Shown here: piece by piece, positions 26,298 to 36,001 of the stretch
Layout: every line of letters starts with the position of its first letter
Numbering within the stretch: position 1 is the first letter of the stretch
The notes under the pieces: model-generated
What the model saw: the letters and a program-made list of their open reading frames with translations, nothing else
What the model was told of the DNA's origin: nothing
Databases searched by the model: none
Position numbers and translations under genes: made by a program
Source: Candidatus Babeliales bacterium
GTDB lineage: Bacteria > Babelota > Babeliae > Babelales > JACPOV01
Length of the DNA stretch: 64,000 bases
Assembly (NCBI GenBank): GCA_040879965.1
Contig: JBBDJI010000013.1
Span: forward strand, 124,001 to 188,000
Direction of reading: 5' to 3'

Positions 26298-26885
26298 CTA
26301 TACGGTCATAATTTCCTGGCGTTTTTTTTCAGCCATTTTATCGCATTGCGCAATGAAATCATCGGTTATTTTCTGTAAGTGTTCATTTAATCGTCGAGAA
26401 TGATCTTCAGATATATTTTTTTCTTTGAGTTCATCTCTAATTAAGTTATTGAACTCTTTGCGCACATTTCTGATGGCTACCTTTGCATCTTCAAGTTTTT
26501 TGGCAAGGAGTTTGCCTAATTCTTCGCGACGTTGAGTAGACATATCTGGTAAAGTGATGCGAACGATGGTGCCATCATTAATAGGGGTAACGCCTAAATC
26601 TGAAAGCATTATAGCTTTTTCAATGTCACCTAAAACACCACGATCCCAGGGAGTTATGGTGATAAGGCGTGCTTCAGGGGTAGCGATTGAAGCTAATTCG
26701 CGTAGACGCATCACGGAACTGCCGTAGCAAGTTACTTGAATATCTTCAACCAAAGCAGGATGAGCTCGCCCGGTTCTGATGGTAATAAGTTCGCGTTCAA
26801 AATGACGGATTGCTTTATCCATCTCTTGTTTAATTGCTTGATCAAATTCTTTAGTATTTTGATCGGTTAATCGAAGTTCTATCAT
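26298..26885 (-). CDS. frr: Ribosome recycling factor
   Basis: 195 aa. Splits post-termination ribosomes with EF-G. Conserved segments: ELITIRTGRAHPALVEDI near the N-terminus, ITPWDRGVLGDIEKAI, then RITLPDMSTQRREEL and IRNVRKE. The ATG at 26885 is chosen because AAAGGA precedes it; a TTG two codons upstream is in frame. Final gene of tsf-pyrH-frr and 11 bases after pyrH. The tRNA pair follows on the same strand. Confidence 0.95.
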   Translation of the reverse strand: MIELRLTDQNTKEFDQAIKQEMDKAIRHFERELITIRTGRAHPALVEDIQVTCYGSSVMRLRELASIATPEARLITITPWDRGVLGDIEKAIMLSDLGVTPINDGTIVRITLPDMSTQRREELGKLLAKKLEDAKVAIRNVRKEFNNLIRDELKEKNISEDHSRRLNEHLQKITDDFIAQCDKMAEKKRQEIMTV

Positions 26886-26896
26886 ATACAAATCCT

Positions 26897-27601
26897 TTAA
26901 GGGGTAATCTTACTGCCAAAAGTATCATTTTCTGCTGCTTGCATTAATGCTTCAGGCTTAAAAATATTAAACACTCGAATAAGTAAATCATGCTGCTGTG
27001 CTAAAGCTATTGCTGGCGCATCCATTATTTTTAAACGTTCATTAAGCATCTGAGTAAATGAAATAGTTGATAATAATTTAGAGTCAGGGTTTTTATTTGG
27101 GTCATCAGAGTAAACCCCATCTACATTAGTGCCTTTCCATATTTCTACTGCTTCAATCTGAAGTCCTCTTAAAACGGCAGTGGTATCAGTAGAAAAAAAT
27201 GGGTTGCCGGTACCACCACAAAAAATAAGGCATTTATTTTTGCTCAATGCCGATTTAATTATATCCTGTGTAATTGGTTTACCAACTTCTGGCAATGGTA
27301 ATGCATTAAGCAAAGAAGATTCAATACCCGCTTTTTGAAATAAATCGTTAATAATTAAACCATTCATCATAGTAGCCAGCATACCGATTTGATCGGCAAC
27401 AAAAGGAGTTAATCCTAATGTTGGTCCTTGTTTAGAGCCACGGAAAAAATTGCCACCGCCAATCACAATGCCAAAATAATGCGAATGATTTAATTTTTTT
27501 ATTTGATTGGCAAGAGGTATAATTCGCGAAATATCGATTTGCTTATCATCGCCAGCTAGTACTTCGCCCGTAATTTTAAGAAGTATTATTTTCTTTTGCA
27601 T
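26897..27601 (-). CDS. pyrH: Uridylate kinase (UMP kinase)
   Basis: 234 aa. Phosphorylates UMP to UDP. Amino-acid kinase family marks: KITGEVLAG at the N-terminus, GIVIGGGNFFRG, GGTGNPFFSTDTTAVLRG, and KGTNVDGVYSDDPNKNP. Hexameric bacterial PyrH type. It sits 14 bases after tsf and 11 before frr in the usual order. Confidence 0.95.
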   Translation of the reverse strand: MQKKIILLKITGEVLAGDDKQIDISRIIPLANQIKKLNHSHYFGIVIGGGNFFRGSKQGPTLGLTPFVADQIGMLATMMNGLIINDLFQKAGIESSLLNALPLPEVGKPITQDIIKSALSKNKCLIFCGGTGNPFFSTDTTAVLRGLQIEAVEIWKGTNVDGVYSDDPNKNPDSKLLSTISFTQMLNERLKIMDAPAIALAQQHDLLIRVFNIFKPEALMQAAENDTFGSKITP

Positions 27602-27615
27602 GATTTTATTGCCAG

Positions 27616-28212
27616 TTAAGCACCAATTTCATAGCGACAAAAACGTTTAATAATAATATTTTCACCCGTTTTTGCGATCATTTCTTTTAATACATCATCA
27701 ATGGTTAATTGATCATTTTTAACATATGGTTGTTGCAGTAAACATATTTCACTGAATAATTTATTTATCTTACCTTCAGCAATTTGATCAATTATTTTAG
27801 CTGGTTTTCCAGAATCTGCTAATTGCTCGCGAATAATGGAACGCTCATGCTCTAAAAATTTTGGATCAACATCTTCTGGTTTCAAATAAAGTGGGCGCAT
27901 AGCGGCGATATGCATACAAACATCATATGCAAATTTTTTCAATTCTTCAGTGCGGGCCACAAAGTCAGTTTCGCAATTAATTTCAATTAAAACACCAAGT
28001 TGGTCGCCAGGATGAATATAGGCTTGTACAATTCCTTCGGCTGTTTGATGTTCTGCTCGTTTTGCAGCAACAGCAGCGCCTTTTTTGCGCAAAAATTCTA
28101 CTGCTTTTTCAATATCACCATCTGATTCTTCGAGCGCTTTTTTGCAATCCATCATGCCGCAGCTTGTTCTAACGCGCAATTTTTGTATAAGGTCCTTATC
28201 AATTTTTGCCAT
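27616..28212 (-). CDS. tsf: Elongation factor Ts (short form)
   Basis: 198 aa. Nucleotide exchange factor of EF-Tu. N-terminal UBA-like domain with RVRTSCGMMDCKKALEES, then the core with the INCETDFVAR motif. The short length matches the one-subdomain forms seen in many bacteria. AAGGAG precedes the ATG. Usually rpsB comes first; here the upstream gene is a secreted hydrolase, so rpsB is elsewhere. Confidence 0.95.
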   Translation of the reverse strand: MAKIDKDLIQKLRVRTSCGMMDCKKALEESDGDIEKAVEFLRKKGAAVAAKRAEHQTAEGIVQAYIHPGDQLGVLIEINCETDFVARTEELKKFAYDVCMHIAAMRPLYLKPEDVDPKFLEHERSIIREQLADSGKPAKIIDQIAEGKINKLFSEICLLQQPYVKNDQLTIDDVLKEMIAKTGENIIIKRFCRYEIGA

Positions 28213-28374
28213 TTTGAAAACTCCTTAGTTCCATAGAATAACTTGTCAATCACTTGTTTGTACATTTAGTGTGCCAGAAATACGGCATTTCGCAATCCTT
28301 AGGCCTAAAAAATAAGGACCATGTGTTTGTTGATTTCGATTTCAGATGCATTAAGATTTTCTTATAGAGCTATA

Positions 28375-29331
28375 TTAATAGGCACTGAAAAAAGAATACA
28401 GATAACTTGCCGCTGCTAAACCGGTAAAAGTATTGATAGATTTTTTAATAAAATTACCAACTTCTGTGTTTTTTTTAATTTTATTTTTTACTTCTTGTGT
28501 ATTAGGTTGATAATTTTTTAAATTAACACGTAATTCGTTTTTAATTTTTTTATTATAAGGCAGATTATATTTTTCAAAAATATGTTGAAGTGCACTGTAA
28601 TTTTGCTGATGCCGATTCATATTAGTTTCAAAACGCAAAATATCTGAATGAACTGGTTGATCAGTATTAATCTCAAAGAGATAAATATTATCATTCCCCT
28701 TTTCTCGTAATGTACAATATAACTCACGTGCATCATTAATAGATAATTGAGGATCAGTTATTGCATGCATGATAATGATAGGTAAGTTATTAGGTAATTT
28801 TTTTGCTGAATTTAATGCTTGTTTTCCTAGGGGATTATAATGAGGAAAACATATTTTGGCACATATTGGCAGCCAATAATGAGCAAAAGGCAGATAACCG
28901 ATAGGTTTTACTAAATTCTCACAAGTATGCACAATTGCGTTATTACCTGACCCAATCACCGATTCTAAAATTAAACATTTTACTTTGTTTTGCATTTCAA
29001 TTGGTTGATCAGCCAACCAATTGATTAGAGTTGCAGTTCCTTGTGAGCTGCCATATAACTTAAGATTAGGCAATTTTTCAGGAAAGGTTTCGTCTAATTG
29101 TTTTTTAAAATCAGCAATACAATAATTTTGACCGAAATCATCTTTTACGGGATTGTGCAATATATTAAATGCATGAATTGGTTCATCAAAAGTAATTTTT
29201 TGTGCATAATTTTCTGGGATATACCCATTTTGTGCAGGAACAAAAATAGAATGAAGCTTTTCAGTCTCCATGGGAATAGTAGTAAAACATAGTGTTAAAC
29301 TAATGAATAATATGATATGGCTTGATTTCAT
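28375..29331 (-). CDS. Secreted alpha/beta-hydrolase fold protein
   Basis: 318 aa. Signal peptide 1-20. The nucleophile elbow GSSQG (about residue 94-98) fits G-x-S-x-G; a HAITDPQLS segment offers the acid and a VHSDIL segment the His, in normal order, so the triad looks complete. Likely an esterase, lipase or peptidase in the periplasm or exported. The C-terminus (about 270-318) is basic and ends in a hydrophobic stretch. AGGAGC precedes the start. The substrate cannot be guessed. Confidence 0.7.
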   Translation of the reverse strand: MKSSHIILFISLTLCFTTIPMETEKLHSIFVPAQNGYIPENYAQKITFDEPIHAFNILHNPVKDDFGQNYCIADFKKQLDETFPEKLPNLKLYGSSQGTATLINWLADQPIEMQNKVKCLILESVIGSGNNAIVHTCENLVKPIGYLPFAHYWLPICAKICFPHYNPLGKQALNSAKKLPNNLPIIIMHAITDPQLSINDARELYCTLREKGNDNIYLFEINTDQPVHSDILRFETNMNRHQQNYSALQHIFEKYNLPYNKKIKNELRVNLKNYQPNTQEVKNKIKKNTEVGNFIKKSINTFTGLAAASYLYSFFSAY

Positions 29332-29469
29332 ATTTTGCTCCTAAAATTGTTTTTTTATACGAAAAGAAGATAAATAATTAACCGGAAATTGTATAGAAAT
29401 TTAATTAATTATCTTTATAATAAATTTTAATTATATATTTTAATTTTCAAAAGAATAGGATTAAGATTG

Positions 29470-30501
29470 ATGATAAAAAAAATTTTTCTTTTCATATTGA
29501 TAATGGGCACTTGCTGTCAAGTATACAGCATGGAAGTTGACTCAGAAAAACTCAAATTATCAGTTTCTGAATTTGGAAAAAAAGTAGAAATTTGGGCTCA
29601 GCTTGATAACCATTATGATGAAATAATTAAAAATCATAGCAAAGAAGAACTAGATCAATTGCGCGATTATAATAAATTTCCGTTTCTAACTTATATTTTA
29701 TGTTATGCAAGGCAGGAATATAAAGAAAACTATGTCAAATGTTTACTTGCAAAAGGATGCAATCCAGAAGTTCTAGATAGATATAGCGAGACGCCACTAC
29801 AAACTTTATCGAAAAGTTTAGTATATAAAAGTATTCCTTATAATAAATCAAAAATAGAGCTTGATTTCTCTTGCTTATCTGAGAAGATAGCTCAACACAT
29901 GCCAATTATTGAAATGCTTTTAAAGCGCGGTGCTAATCCAAATGATTCTCCGAATTCGGCTTGTTCTGCTTTATATCCCTGGTGGCAATCATCTCCTTTT
30001 AATACTGTTATTTTAGCAGGATCTCCTCAAGTTATTTGGAAGTTTTTATGTTTTGGTGCTGATGTATGGCAGAAAGATAAATATGGTTTCACGCCTCTTC
30101 ATATAGTTGCATTCACTAAGCGCTATGATTTAATGCCATTATTATTAGTAGCTGCATATAAAAAAGATCAAAATATTGACAATTTAATTGATAAATTAAA
30201 AAAAGAGGGAGCAGTTAATTCAAATTTTAGTCCTTTAAAAATTGCTCAGATACACAACTCACCATTATTTATAAAATTGTTTTCCAATAAAGAATGTATT
30301 GCGGAAATTATCGATGAATATAAATCTATTGAGTATAAGTTTCCTGAGAATGAATCTATTCAGAGTAAATTAGAAATATTAGATATACAATTTAAACGAT
30401 TGCAAAGTCTATGGGGAAAGAATGATTCAAGTGATACAGAAACTGAAGACGAAGTTACTACAGAAGAAGATACATCTGAAGATGAAATGGAGATAGAATA
30501 A
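29470..30501 (+). CDS. Secreted ankyrin-repeat protein with acidic tail
   Basis: About 343 aa from the ATG at 29470. Signal peptide 1-20. Ankyrin-like units are seen near 70-105 (LLAKGCNPEVLDRYSETPLQ), 135-160 (MLLKRGANPNDSP), 175-200 and 200-235 (FGADVWQKDKYGFTPLHIVA). The C-terminus is strongly acidic with Asp/Glu/Ser/Thr (EDEVTTEEDTSEDEMEIE). Ankyrin proteins of host-associated bacteria often act inside the host cell; a host role here is inference. A hairpin terminator follows. Confidence 0.8.
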   Translation: MIKKIFLFILIMGTCCQVYSMEVDSEKLKLSVSEFGKKVEIWAQLDNHYDEIIKNHSKEELDQLRDYNKFPFLTYILCYARQEYKENYVKCLLAKGCNPEVLDRYSETPLQTLSKSLVYKSIPYNKSKIELDFSCLSEKIAQHMPIIEMLLKRGANPNDSPNSACSALYPWWQSSPFNTVILAGSPQVIWKFLCFGADVWQKDKYGFTPLHIVAFTKRYDLMPLLLVAAYKKDQNIDNLIDKLKKEGAVNSNFSPLKIAQIHNSPLFIKLFSNKECIAEIIDEYKSIEYKFPENESIQSKLEILDIQFKRLQSLWGKNDSSDTETEDEVTTEEDTSEDEMEIE

Positions 30502-30531
30502 GCAAATCGATACATTGTGATAGGCCAAAAT

Positions 30532-30557
30532 GGCGAGAAGCTTGAACACTTCTCGCC
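30532..30557. terminator. Hairpin between the ankyrin gene and the convergent secreted gene
   Basis: Nine-base perfect stem GGCGAGAAG / CTTCTCGCC with an 8-base loop, A-rich on one side and followed by T-rich sequence. Positioned between two converging stops. Confidence 0.7.
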
Positions 30558-30574
30558 AAAAGTATTTTTTAAAT

Positions 30575-31138
30575 TTATTTTTTTTGATTACGTTTTTTCA
30601 ATAATTCTTGTAATTTTGTATCGTTTTCTATTTCCTCTTTAACTCTTGCTTCGTTACAAATTCTAATCATTTGATCAACCAATTTACGTGCTTGTATGCA
30701 ATGGCAAGTTGGTAATGCTTTATTAGTGCAAATCTCTTCTTCCCTTTGTAATGCTTTCTGGAGCGGAGTAACGCAAGAAATAGAGTTATCTGCGTTTCGA
30801 ATGTTAATTTTATGCTGTAAAATACGCTTAGCAAAACCACATTTTTCAATGGCTCCAGTACCAACAAAAAACTTAAGAATATCCGGTTGATTTAAAATAG
30901 TTAAAAGAAAAAGACTGTATTCTTTTTTATCTAAAACTCTTTTTTGGTTATCAGTGCAATAATAATCTTGCCTAAAATATTCTGCTTCTTTATTGATTTT
31001 AGCTAAATATTCTTTTTCAGCATTACTTTCGGAGCTTTTAAAAATATTGGTCAAAACGCTGAAAAAATTTGATTGATCTTGAGAAAAAAGCGACATTTGT
31101 ATACAAAGAGTGAACAATAAAATTTTTGATTTTTGCAT
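30575..31138 (-). CDS. Small secreted protein, possible remnant ankyrin unit
   Basis: 187 aa. Signal peptide 1-19 (SLFSQ end). The mature part is charged and helical. The stretch ILNQPDILKFFVGTGA followed by VTPLQKALQREEE looks like one ankyrin helix pair, but only one unit is visible. Four Cys lie in the C-terminal half, including CHC. It lies 24 bases downstream of argS on the same strand. Function unknown. Confidence 0.6.
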   Translation of the reverse strand: MQKSKILLFTLCIQMSLFSQDQSNFFSVLTNIFKSSESNAEKEYLAKINKEAEYFRQDYYCTDNQKRVLDKKEYSLFLLTILNQPDILKFFVGTGAIEKCGFAKRILQHKINIRNADNSISCVTPLQKALQREEEICTNKALPTCHCIQARKLVDQMIRICNEARVKEEIENDTKLQELLKKRNQKK

Positions 31139-31162
31139 GAGTATTCTTTCGGTGTTTTAGTG

Positions 31163-32803
31163 TTACATTTTTTCTGGTTTGCTTAAACCAAGTAGATCAA
31201 GACAAAGTTCAAATGTGTTTTTTAAAACATTAATGAGCAATAATCGTGCACGGCTTTGCGCAATATTACTCATATCAATTACACGGTTTTTACTATAATA
31301 AGCATGGAAAGTTTGTGCCAATTCTAATACATAATAGGTAAGTAAATGGGTTTGATAATTATTATTTATAGAGCGCAAGAGATTTTTCAGTGAGATAATT
31401 TTACGTAATAATAAATGTTCTTGTATATTAATGGCAATAACGTCATTTTTATTGATATCGGATAATTCTTCTTTTTCTTGTGCTTTTTGCAAAATACTTT
31501 TAGTACGTACATAGGCATATTGAATATAATAAACGGGATTTTCTTCGGTTTTTTTTAAAGCAAGTGATAGATCAAAATCCAAATGCGCATCTGCTTTGCG
31601 ATTTAAAAAGAAAAAACGTGCAACATCAGTGCCAACGGTCTCTATAATTTCTTTGAGTGTAACCATAGTGCCAGCACGTTTTGACATACGCAATTGTTCT
31701 CCTTGTTCATTTAAAGTGATCAATTGGTATAAAATCACCTCTAAATTATCAGGATTATAGCCAAGAGCTTGGGTAATTCCTTTTAATCTTACTACATAAC
31801 TATGATGATCTTGACCCAAAATTAGAATGGCACGATCGACACGGTCAAATTTATTTTTAGTATATGCTACATCAGCCGCAATATAGGTTAATTCGCCATT
31901 TGTTTTGCGTAAAACACGATCTTTATCATCACCAAATTGTGTAGACGTAAACCACAACGCGTCATCTAATTGGTAAGTAAATCCATGATCGATTAATATT
32001 TGTAATGTGCGCTCAATTGAACCATCTTCATGCAATGTTTTTTCTGAAAACCACAAATTAAAAGAAATAGCGTATGTTTCTAATGTTTTTTTGATTTGTT
32101 CCAGTAAATAATTTTTGGCATATTCAGCAAAGAATGAATTCGGTTTTTCTAATAAATCTTTACCATATTCTTTAATACATTGTATTGCTAAATCTTTTAG
32201 ATATTCACCTTGATAACCATCTTCAGGTAGTGCGACATCAATGCCAAGTGCTTGTTGACAACGTATTTTAAGTGAATTACCTAATTTTTGAATCTGTGAG
32301 CCGGCATCATTTATATAATATTCTTTCGTAACCTGATGACCTAAAAATGATAAAATATTACCAAGTACATCGCCGATAATACCACCGCGGCCATGCCCCA
32401 AATGTAAAGGGCCTGTTGGATTAGCACTGACAAATTCAACCGAATAACGTTCTTTTTTTAAATCGGAAGCAAATGATTTTTGAGGATATTCATACATATC
32501 AATCAATAATAAGCGATATGCTTCTGGTGTGAGAAAAAAATTTATAAATCCCGGGCCAGCAACTTCAATACGTTCAAGATATGCATGGGTAAATTGATTG
32601 GCAATTTCTGTAGCAAGCTCACGAGCATTTTTTTCTTGTTGCTTGGCTAAAATTAATGCGGCATTCGATGAAATATCACCAAATTGTTTTTTTTGTAAAT
32701 CCACATTCAGGTCAAATGTGATCCCCAGTATATGAGTGGTTATTGCAAAATGTTGATCTAAAAATGAAAAGAATGCGGTATGTAATTGATCGATAATATT
32801 CAT
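31163..32803 (-). CDS. argS: Arginyl-tRNA synthetase
   Basis: 546 aa; class I enzyme that charges tRNA-Arg. N-terminal Add1 domain about 1-110, HIGH-type motif PLHLGHGRGG, IIGDVLGNIL segment, YINDAGSQ, KMSKS-equivalent LRMSKRAG and the C-terminal anticodon-binding helices with the HAYYSKNRV segment. Length is normal for bacterial ArgRS. The ribosome binding site is weak. Confidence 0.96.
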   Translation of the reverse strand: MNIIDQLHTAFFSFLDQHFAITTHILGITFDLNVDLQKKQFGDISSNAALILAKQQEKNARELATEIANQFTHAYLERIEVAGPGFINFFLTPEAYRLLLIDMYEYPQKSFASDLKKERYSVEFVSANPTGPLHLGHGRGGIIGDVLGNILSFLGHQVTKEYYINDAGSQIQKLGNSLKIRCQQALGIDVALPEDGYQGEYLKDLAIQCIKEYGKDLLEKPNSFFAEYAKNYLLEQIKKTLETYAISFNLWFSEKTLHEDGSIERTLQILIDHGFTYQLDDALWFTSTQFGDDKDRVLRKTNGELTYIAADVAYTKNKFDRVDRAILILGQDHHSYVVRLKGITQALGYNPDNLEVILYQLITLNEQGEQLRMSKRAGTMVTLKEIIETVGTDVARFFFLNRKADAHLDFDLSLALKKTEENPVYYIQYAYVRTKSILQKAQEKEELSDINKNDVIAINIQEHLLLRKIISLKNLLRSINNNYQTHLLTYYVLELAQTFHAYYSKNRVIDMSNIAQSRARLLLINVLKNTFELCLDLLGLSKPEKM

Positions 32804-32899
32804 GATTAACTTCTATAATAGGTTCAATTTTTAGAAATTAGTTTATCATGAATGATAAATTTTTGAAAGAATTGTATGAGTAGACGACAGATATATGGC

Positions 32900-32943
32900 A
32901 AAATCCCATTGCTAAATATTTTGGTGTTCAGCAATGGGATTTT
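32900..32943 (-). terminator. Long hairpin downstream of the 32954 gene
   Basis: Fourteen-base perfect stem AAAATCCCATTGCT / AGCAATGGGATTTT with a 16-base loop and a short T run on each side, between argS and the secreted gene. Confidence 0.65.
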
Positions 32944-32953
32944 AAATTATAAA

Positions 32954-33736
32954 TTAATAATTAAAAACAATTAGCTTGCCTTCATCATTATAATAGATCT
33001 TGAGCGTATTATATTTGAGTAGATTTTCTTCAATTAAGCGCGCTTTTGAAGCTATATTTGAATAGGTTAAAGAGCCATCACATAATCGAAAACGAGGTGA
33101 ATAGTTAACTTTATTAATACAAACAGTTTTATTCTTGCCGGGCAATAAGCTTGTTTCGTTTAAAATTGAAAATTGATCCTTTGTATTATTGTCGAGTATG
33201 TAGAGATGCATTTTTTGCGGAGTCTCATTAATAATTTGATATTTTGTGAGTTCAGAGGAAAGTGAATCACTTGTTGGAGTAAGTACTGTATCCTCAAATG
33301 GCGGTAAATTGAAATATATAATATCACTATCCTGAGTTTGCTCGTCTTTGGGAGTTTTTTCGGGTTGTTTTGTTGGAATGTTTTGTTCAGGAGTAGCCAA
33401 TAATTCTTTTAATTCTTTCAAATCTTCTAATTCAAATAATTTGGTAAGTCTTAAAATTTCAGAACCGTCGTTACTTGCTGTATTTTCTTCTTTTTCTGTT
33501 TCTTCTTTTTCTGTTTTTGGGAGATCGACTCCATCATCATTATCATTTCTATTAAAGATGTTTTGTGTGAATAAGGTGCTTTGTGCATTTCGTATTTGGG
33601 AAGCTGAAGTTTTTAATTTTGATATGAAACCAATAAATGACTTTCGTTTCGATGGATCATTTTCCATGGCGCCAATTGAATAACTGACTACCAAACTTAT
33701 AGCCAGAAAAAGTGAAGTTTTTAAAGAAATTTTCAT
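32954..33736 (-). CDS. Secreted acidic protein, unknown function
   Basis: 260 aa. Signal peptide 1-23. The middle (about 60-150) is low-complexity and acidic, rich in Glu, Lys, Thr and Pro (EKEETEKEE). The C-terminal 90 residues are beta-rich (ending LKIYYNDEGKLIVFNY) and may form a small folded domain. AAGGAG precedes the ATG. Flanked by mnmA (divergent) and a terminator. No family recognised. Confidence 0.65.
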   Translation of the reverse strand: MKISLKTSLFLAISLVVSYSIGAMENDPSKRKSFIGFISKLKTSASQIRNAQSTLFTQNIFNRNDNDDGVDLPKTEKEETEKEENTASNDGSEILRLTKLFELEDLKELKELLATPEQNIPTKQPEKTPKDEQTQDSDIIYFNLPPFEDTVLTPTSDSLSSELTKYQIINETPQKMHLYILDNNTKDQFSILNETSLLPGKNKTVCINKVNYSPRFRLCDGSLTYSNIASKARLIEENLLKYNTLKIYYNDEGKLIVFNY

Positions 33737-33946
33737 CTGAGTTCTCCTTAATTTAATTAAAAATTTAAATATATTTCCTATTATAAATTTACACCAATTA
33801 TAAAAAATTTCAAGTAGAAAGTTATAATTTTGATAAAAATAGTAAAAAAATGGACTTTCAAGGTAAGATAGGGGTGAGAAAAGAGGTATTCCATTGAAAA
33901 AAAATATGTTATTCTAATTGAAACTATTATGAGGGAAAGAAAAAGA

Positions 33947-35011
33947 ATGAAAATCGCAGTATTGGTTTCTGGTGGAGTTGATAGCTCAGTAGCTCTCAAG
34001 CTTTTGAAAGATCAAGGCCACGATGTAACCGCTTTTTACCTAAAAATTTGGCTAGAAGATGAACTTTCTTTCTTGGGCAATTGTCCCTGGGAAGAAGATC
34101 TGTCTTACGCGCAAGCTGTGTGTGAACAGCTGGACGTGCCTTTGCACGTGATCTCTTTGCAAAAAGAGTATTGGGACCGTATTGTCTCTTACACAATTGC
34201 AGAGGTTAAAGCAGGGCGCACACCAAATCCGGATGTTTTGTGTAATCAACGGATTAAGTTTGGCGCTTTTTTAGATAAAATTGATGCGAGCTTTGATAAA
34301 GTAGCAACAGGACATTATGCACAAGTTACTGAAAAAAATGGCATAGCCAATTTATATCAAGCACCCGATCCAATTAAAGATCAAACCTATTTTCTTTCGC
34401 ATTTGAGCCAAGCACAATTAAAAAGAGTATTGTTTCCTATTGGGCATCTAGATAAGGCAGAAGTGCGTCGATTAGCTGAACAATTTGATCTGCCCACCAA
34501 AAGCCGTAAAGATAGCCAAGGAATTTGCTTTTTGGGCAAAATTTCATTCAGGGAATTTCTTAAATATAATCTGGGGGAAAAATCAGGTGATCTTATTGAA
34601 GTAGAAACGAATAAAAAAATGGGAACTCACAATGGTTTTTGGTTTTATACTATTGGCCAACGTCAAGGATTAGGATTAGCCGGGGGGCCATGGTATGTGA
34701 GCGCAAAAGATATTGATGCCAATATTGTATATATTTCACGCAATTATTACGCTGATGATAAAAAGCGAGATAATTTTGATGTAAGCGGATGCAATTGGCT
34801 GAATGGCAATGCGCCGCAAAAAACTGAACTTTCAGTCAAAATGCGTCATGGCAAGCATATGGTTCCATGCATTATTGAATTTATTAATGCAAATAAACTA
34901 CGCGTGCAATTAAAAGAACGCGATCAAGGTATCGCACCAGGGCAATTTGCCGTTTTTTATGATGGTAATCATTGTTTGGGTAGTGGTGTGATAACCGAAT
35001 GTTCTTTATAA
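33947..35011 (+). CDS. mnmA: tRNA-uridine 2-sulfurtransferase MnmA
   Basis: 354 aa. Adds sulfur at wobble U34 of tRNA-Lys, tRNA-Glu and tRNA-Gln. ATP-binding SGGVDSS, TPNPDVLCN with the first catalytic Cys, QGICFLG with the second Cys, and FWFYTIGQRQGL are present. I use the ATG at 33947 because a GAGGG site lies about 11 bases before it and the family starts just ahead of the P-loop; an ATG six codons earlier is in frame. Wording such as FYLKIWLEDE and GNCPWEEDL is, from memory, closer to plant-plastid-type MnmA than to E. coli MnmA. Confidence 0.95.
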   Translation: MKIAVLVSGGVDSSVALKLLKDQGHDVTAFYLKIWLEDELSFLGNCPWEEDLSYAQAVCEQLDVPLHVISLQKEYWDRIVSYTIAEVKAGRTPNPDVLCNQRIKFGAFLDKIDASFDKVATGHYAQVTEKNGIANLYQAPDPIKDQTYFLSHLSQAQLKRVLFPIGHLDKAEVRRLAEQFDLPTKSRKDSQGICFLGKISFREFLKYNLGEKSGDLIEVETNKKMGTHNGFWFYTIGQRQGLGLAGGPWYVSAKDIDANIVYISRNYYADDKKRDNFDVSGCNWLNGNAPQKTELSVKMRHGKHMVPCIIEFINANKLRVQLKERDQGIAPGQFAVFYDGNHCLGSGVITECSL

Positions 35012-35012
35012 G

Positions 35013-35070
35013 CAAAAGCGAAGCTTTTTAAATGTTAGAAGGATCACGGCATTGCTGGATCCTTTTTTTT
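35013..35070 (+). terminator. Tandem terminators after mnmA
   Basis: First hairpin AAAAGC-GAA-GCTTTT at about 35014-35028; second AAGGATC (35039-35045) with GATCCTT (35058-35064) followed by a run of T. Confidence 0.75.
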
Positions 35071-35141
35071 ATTGCTTGTTTTATCAGTAGAATTGATGTA
35101 AAAAGAAAATAAAAAGCATAAAAAAGAGAGAGTAATATCAA

Positions 35142-35810
35142 ATGAAAGCACAATCCTATTTTTATTATATTTTCATGTACTGTTGGTATTTTACGGTGGC
35201 TCAAGGAAATTATTCTCCTCTTATGCGGCAAATACGTAATTCTAGCGAAAAAAAATTAGATGCAGCCAAAATAATAATATGCCAAGGTAGTATGAAATTA
35301 ATGCTGCAAGAAATTTATAACTATCGCAATCAATTAAGTAAAAATAATTGTCATGAGCAGCTCGCGCAAATAGAACAATTTTTACCTTCTTTAGTGTATC
35401 AAGATCAATTAGGTGATGCATCACATCAACTAGTGCAAAATTTTGCAAAAAAGCTTTATGAAGTTGATATGCTGACCTATGAAGAATATCAACAAACAAT
35501 GGCCTCTAAGCAAAAAGAATTTAAAATAGCCGTAGGTATTGGGTTTTTGGCCTCAAGCGCGTTATTGGTAAATCAAAGCGAGGAAGCTATCAGTAAAATA
35601 ATTCAACGTGGTCTTTTATGTGCAAGCGCTATGCTTACAAATTTGAAATTAGAACAGTGGATTATGATTGCCAATCGCAAAAAAAATATTACGCTTGAAT
35701 TTAATCAAATCAAGAAAAATAAAGCTTTGTTTGATCAACAGCTCTCTAGGTTTCCATTCTTAAACAAAATCATTCTGAAAAAAACTAATAGTTTCCGCAC
35801 TAAAGATTAA
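35142..35810 (+). CDS. Membrane/secreted helical protein, unknown function
   Basis: 222 aa. The hydrophobic N-terminus (FYYIFMYCWYFTVAQG) is probably a signal peptide. The rest is helical and rich in Gln, Lys and Leu, with one hydrophobic segment about 130-160 (VGIGFLASSALLV) and a basic C-terminus. An AGAGAGAG stretch precedes the ATG. It starts right after the tandem terminators, so it has its own promoter. No recognised family. Confidence 0.6.
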   Translation: MKAQSYFYYIFMYCWYFTVAQGNYSPLMRQIRNSSEKKLDAAKIIICQGSMKLMLQEIYNYRNQLSKNNCHEQLAQIEQFLPSLVYQDQLGDASHQLVQNFAKKLYEVDMLTYEEYQQTMASKQKEFKIAVGIGFLASSALLVNQSEEAISKIIQRGLLCASAMLTNLKLEQWIMIANRKKNITLEFNQIKKNKALFDQQLSRFPFLNKIILKKTNSFRTKD

Positions 35811-36001
35811 TAGCTTAGGTTTTTTGATTTCTTGACTTTTTCTCGATTCACGGTAATTTTTTTATTTCAATTAACAGAAAAATGCATAAACCTTATTTAT
35901 TGATGATCGTCTAATTTTTGATAATTCAATTGATTCTTTAATTTTTTAATTTATACTGTTTTGAAATGTTGAATTTTTTTACTCATTACAGGAGAAGCTT
36001 C

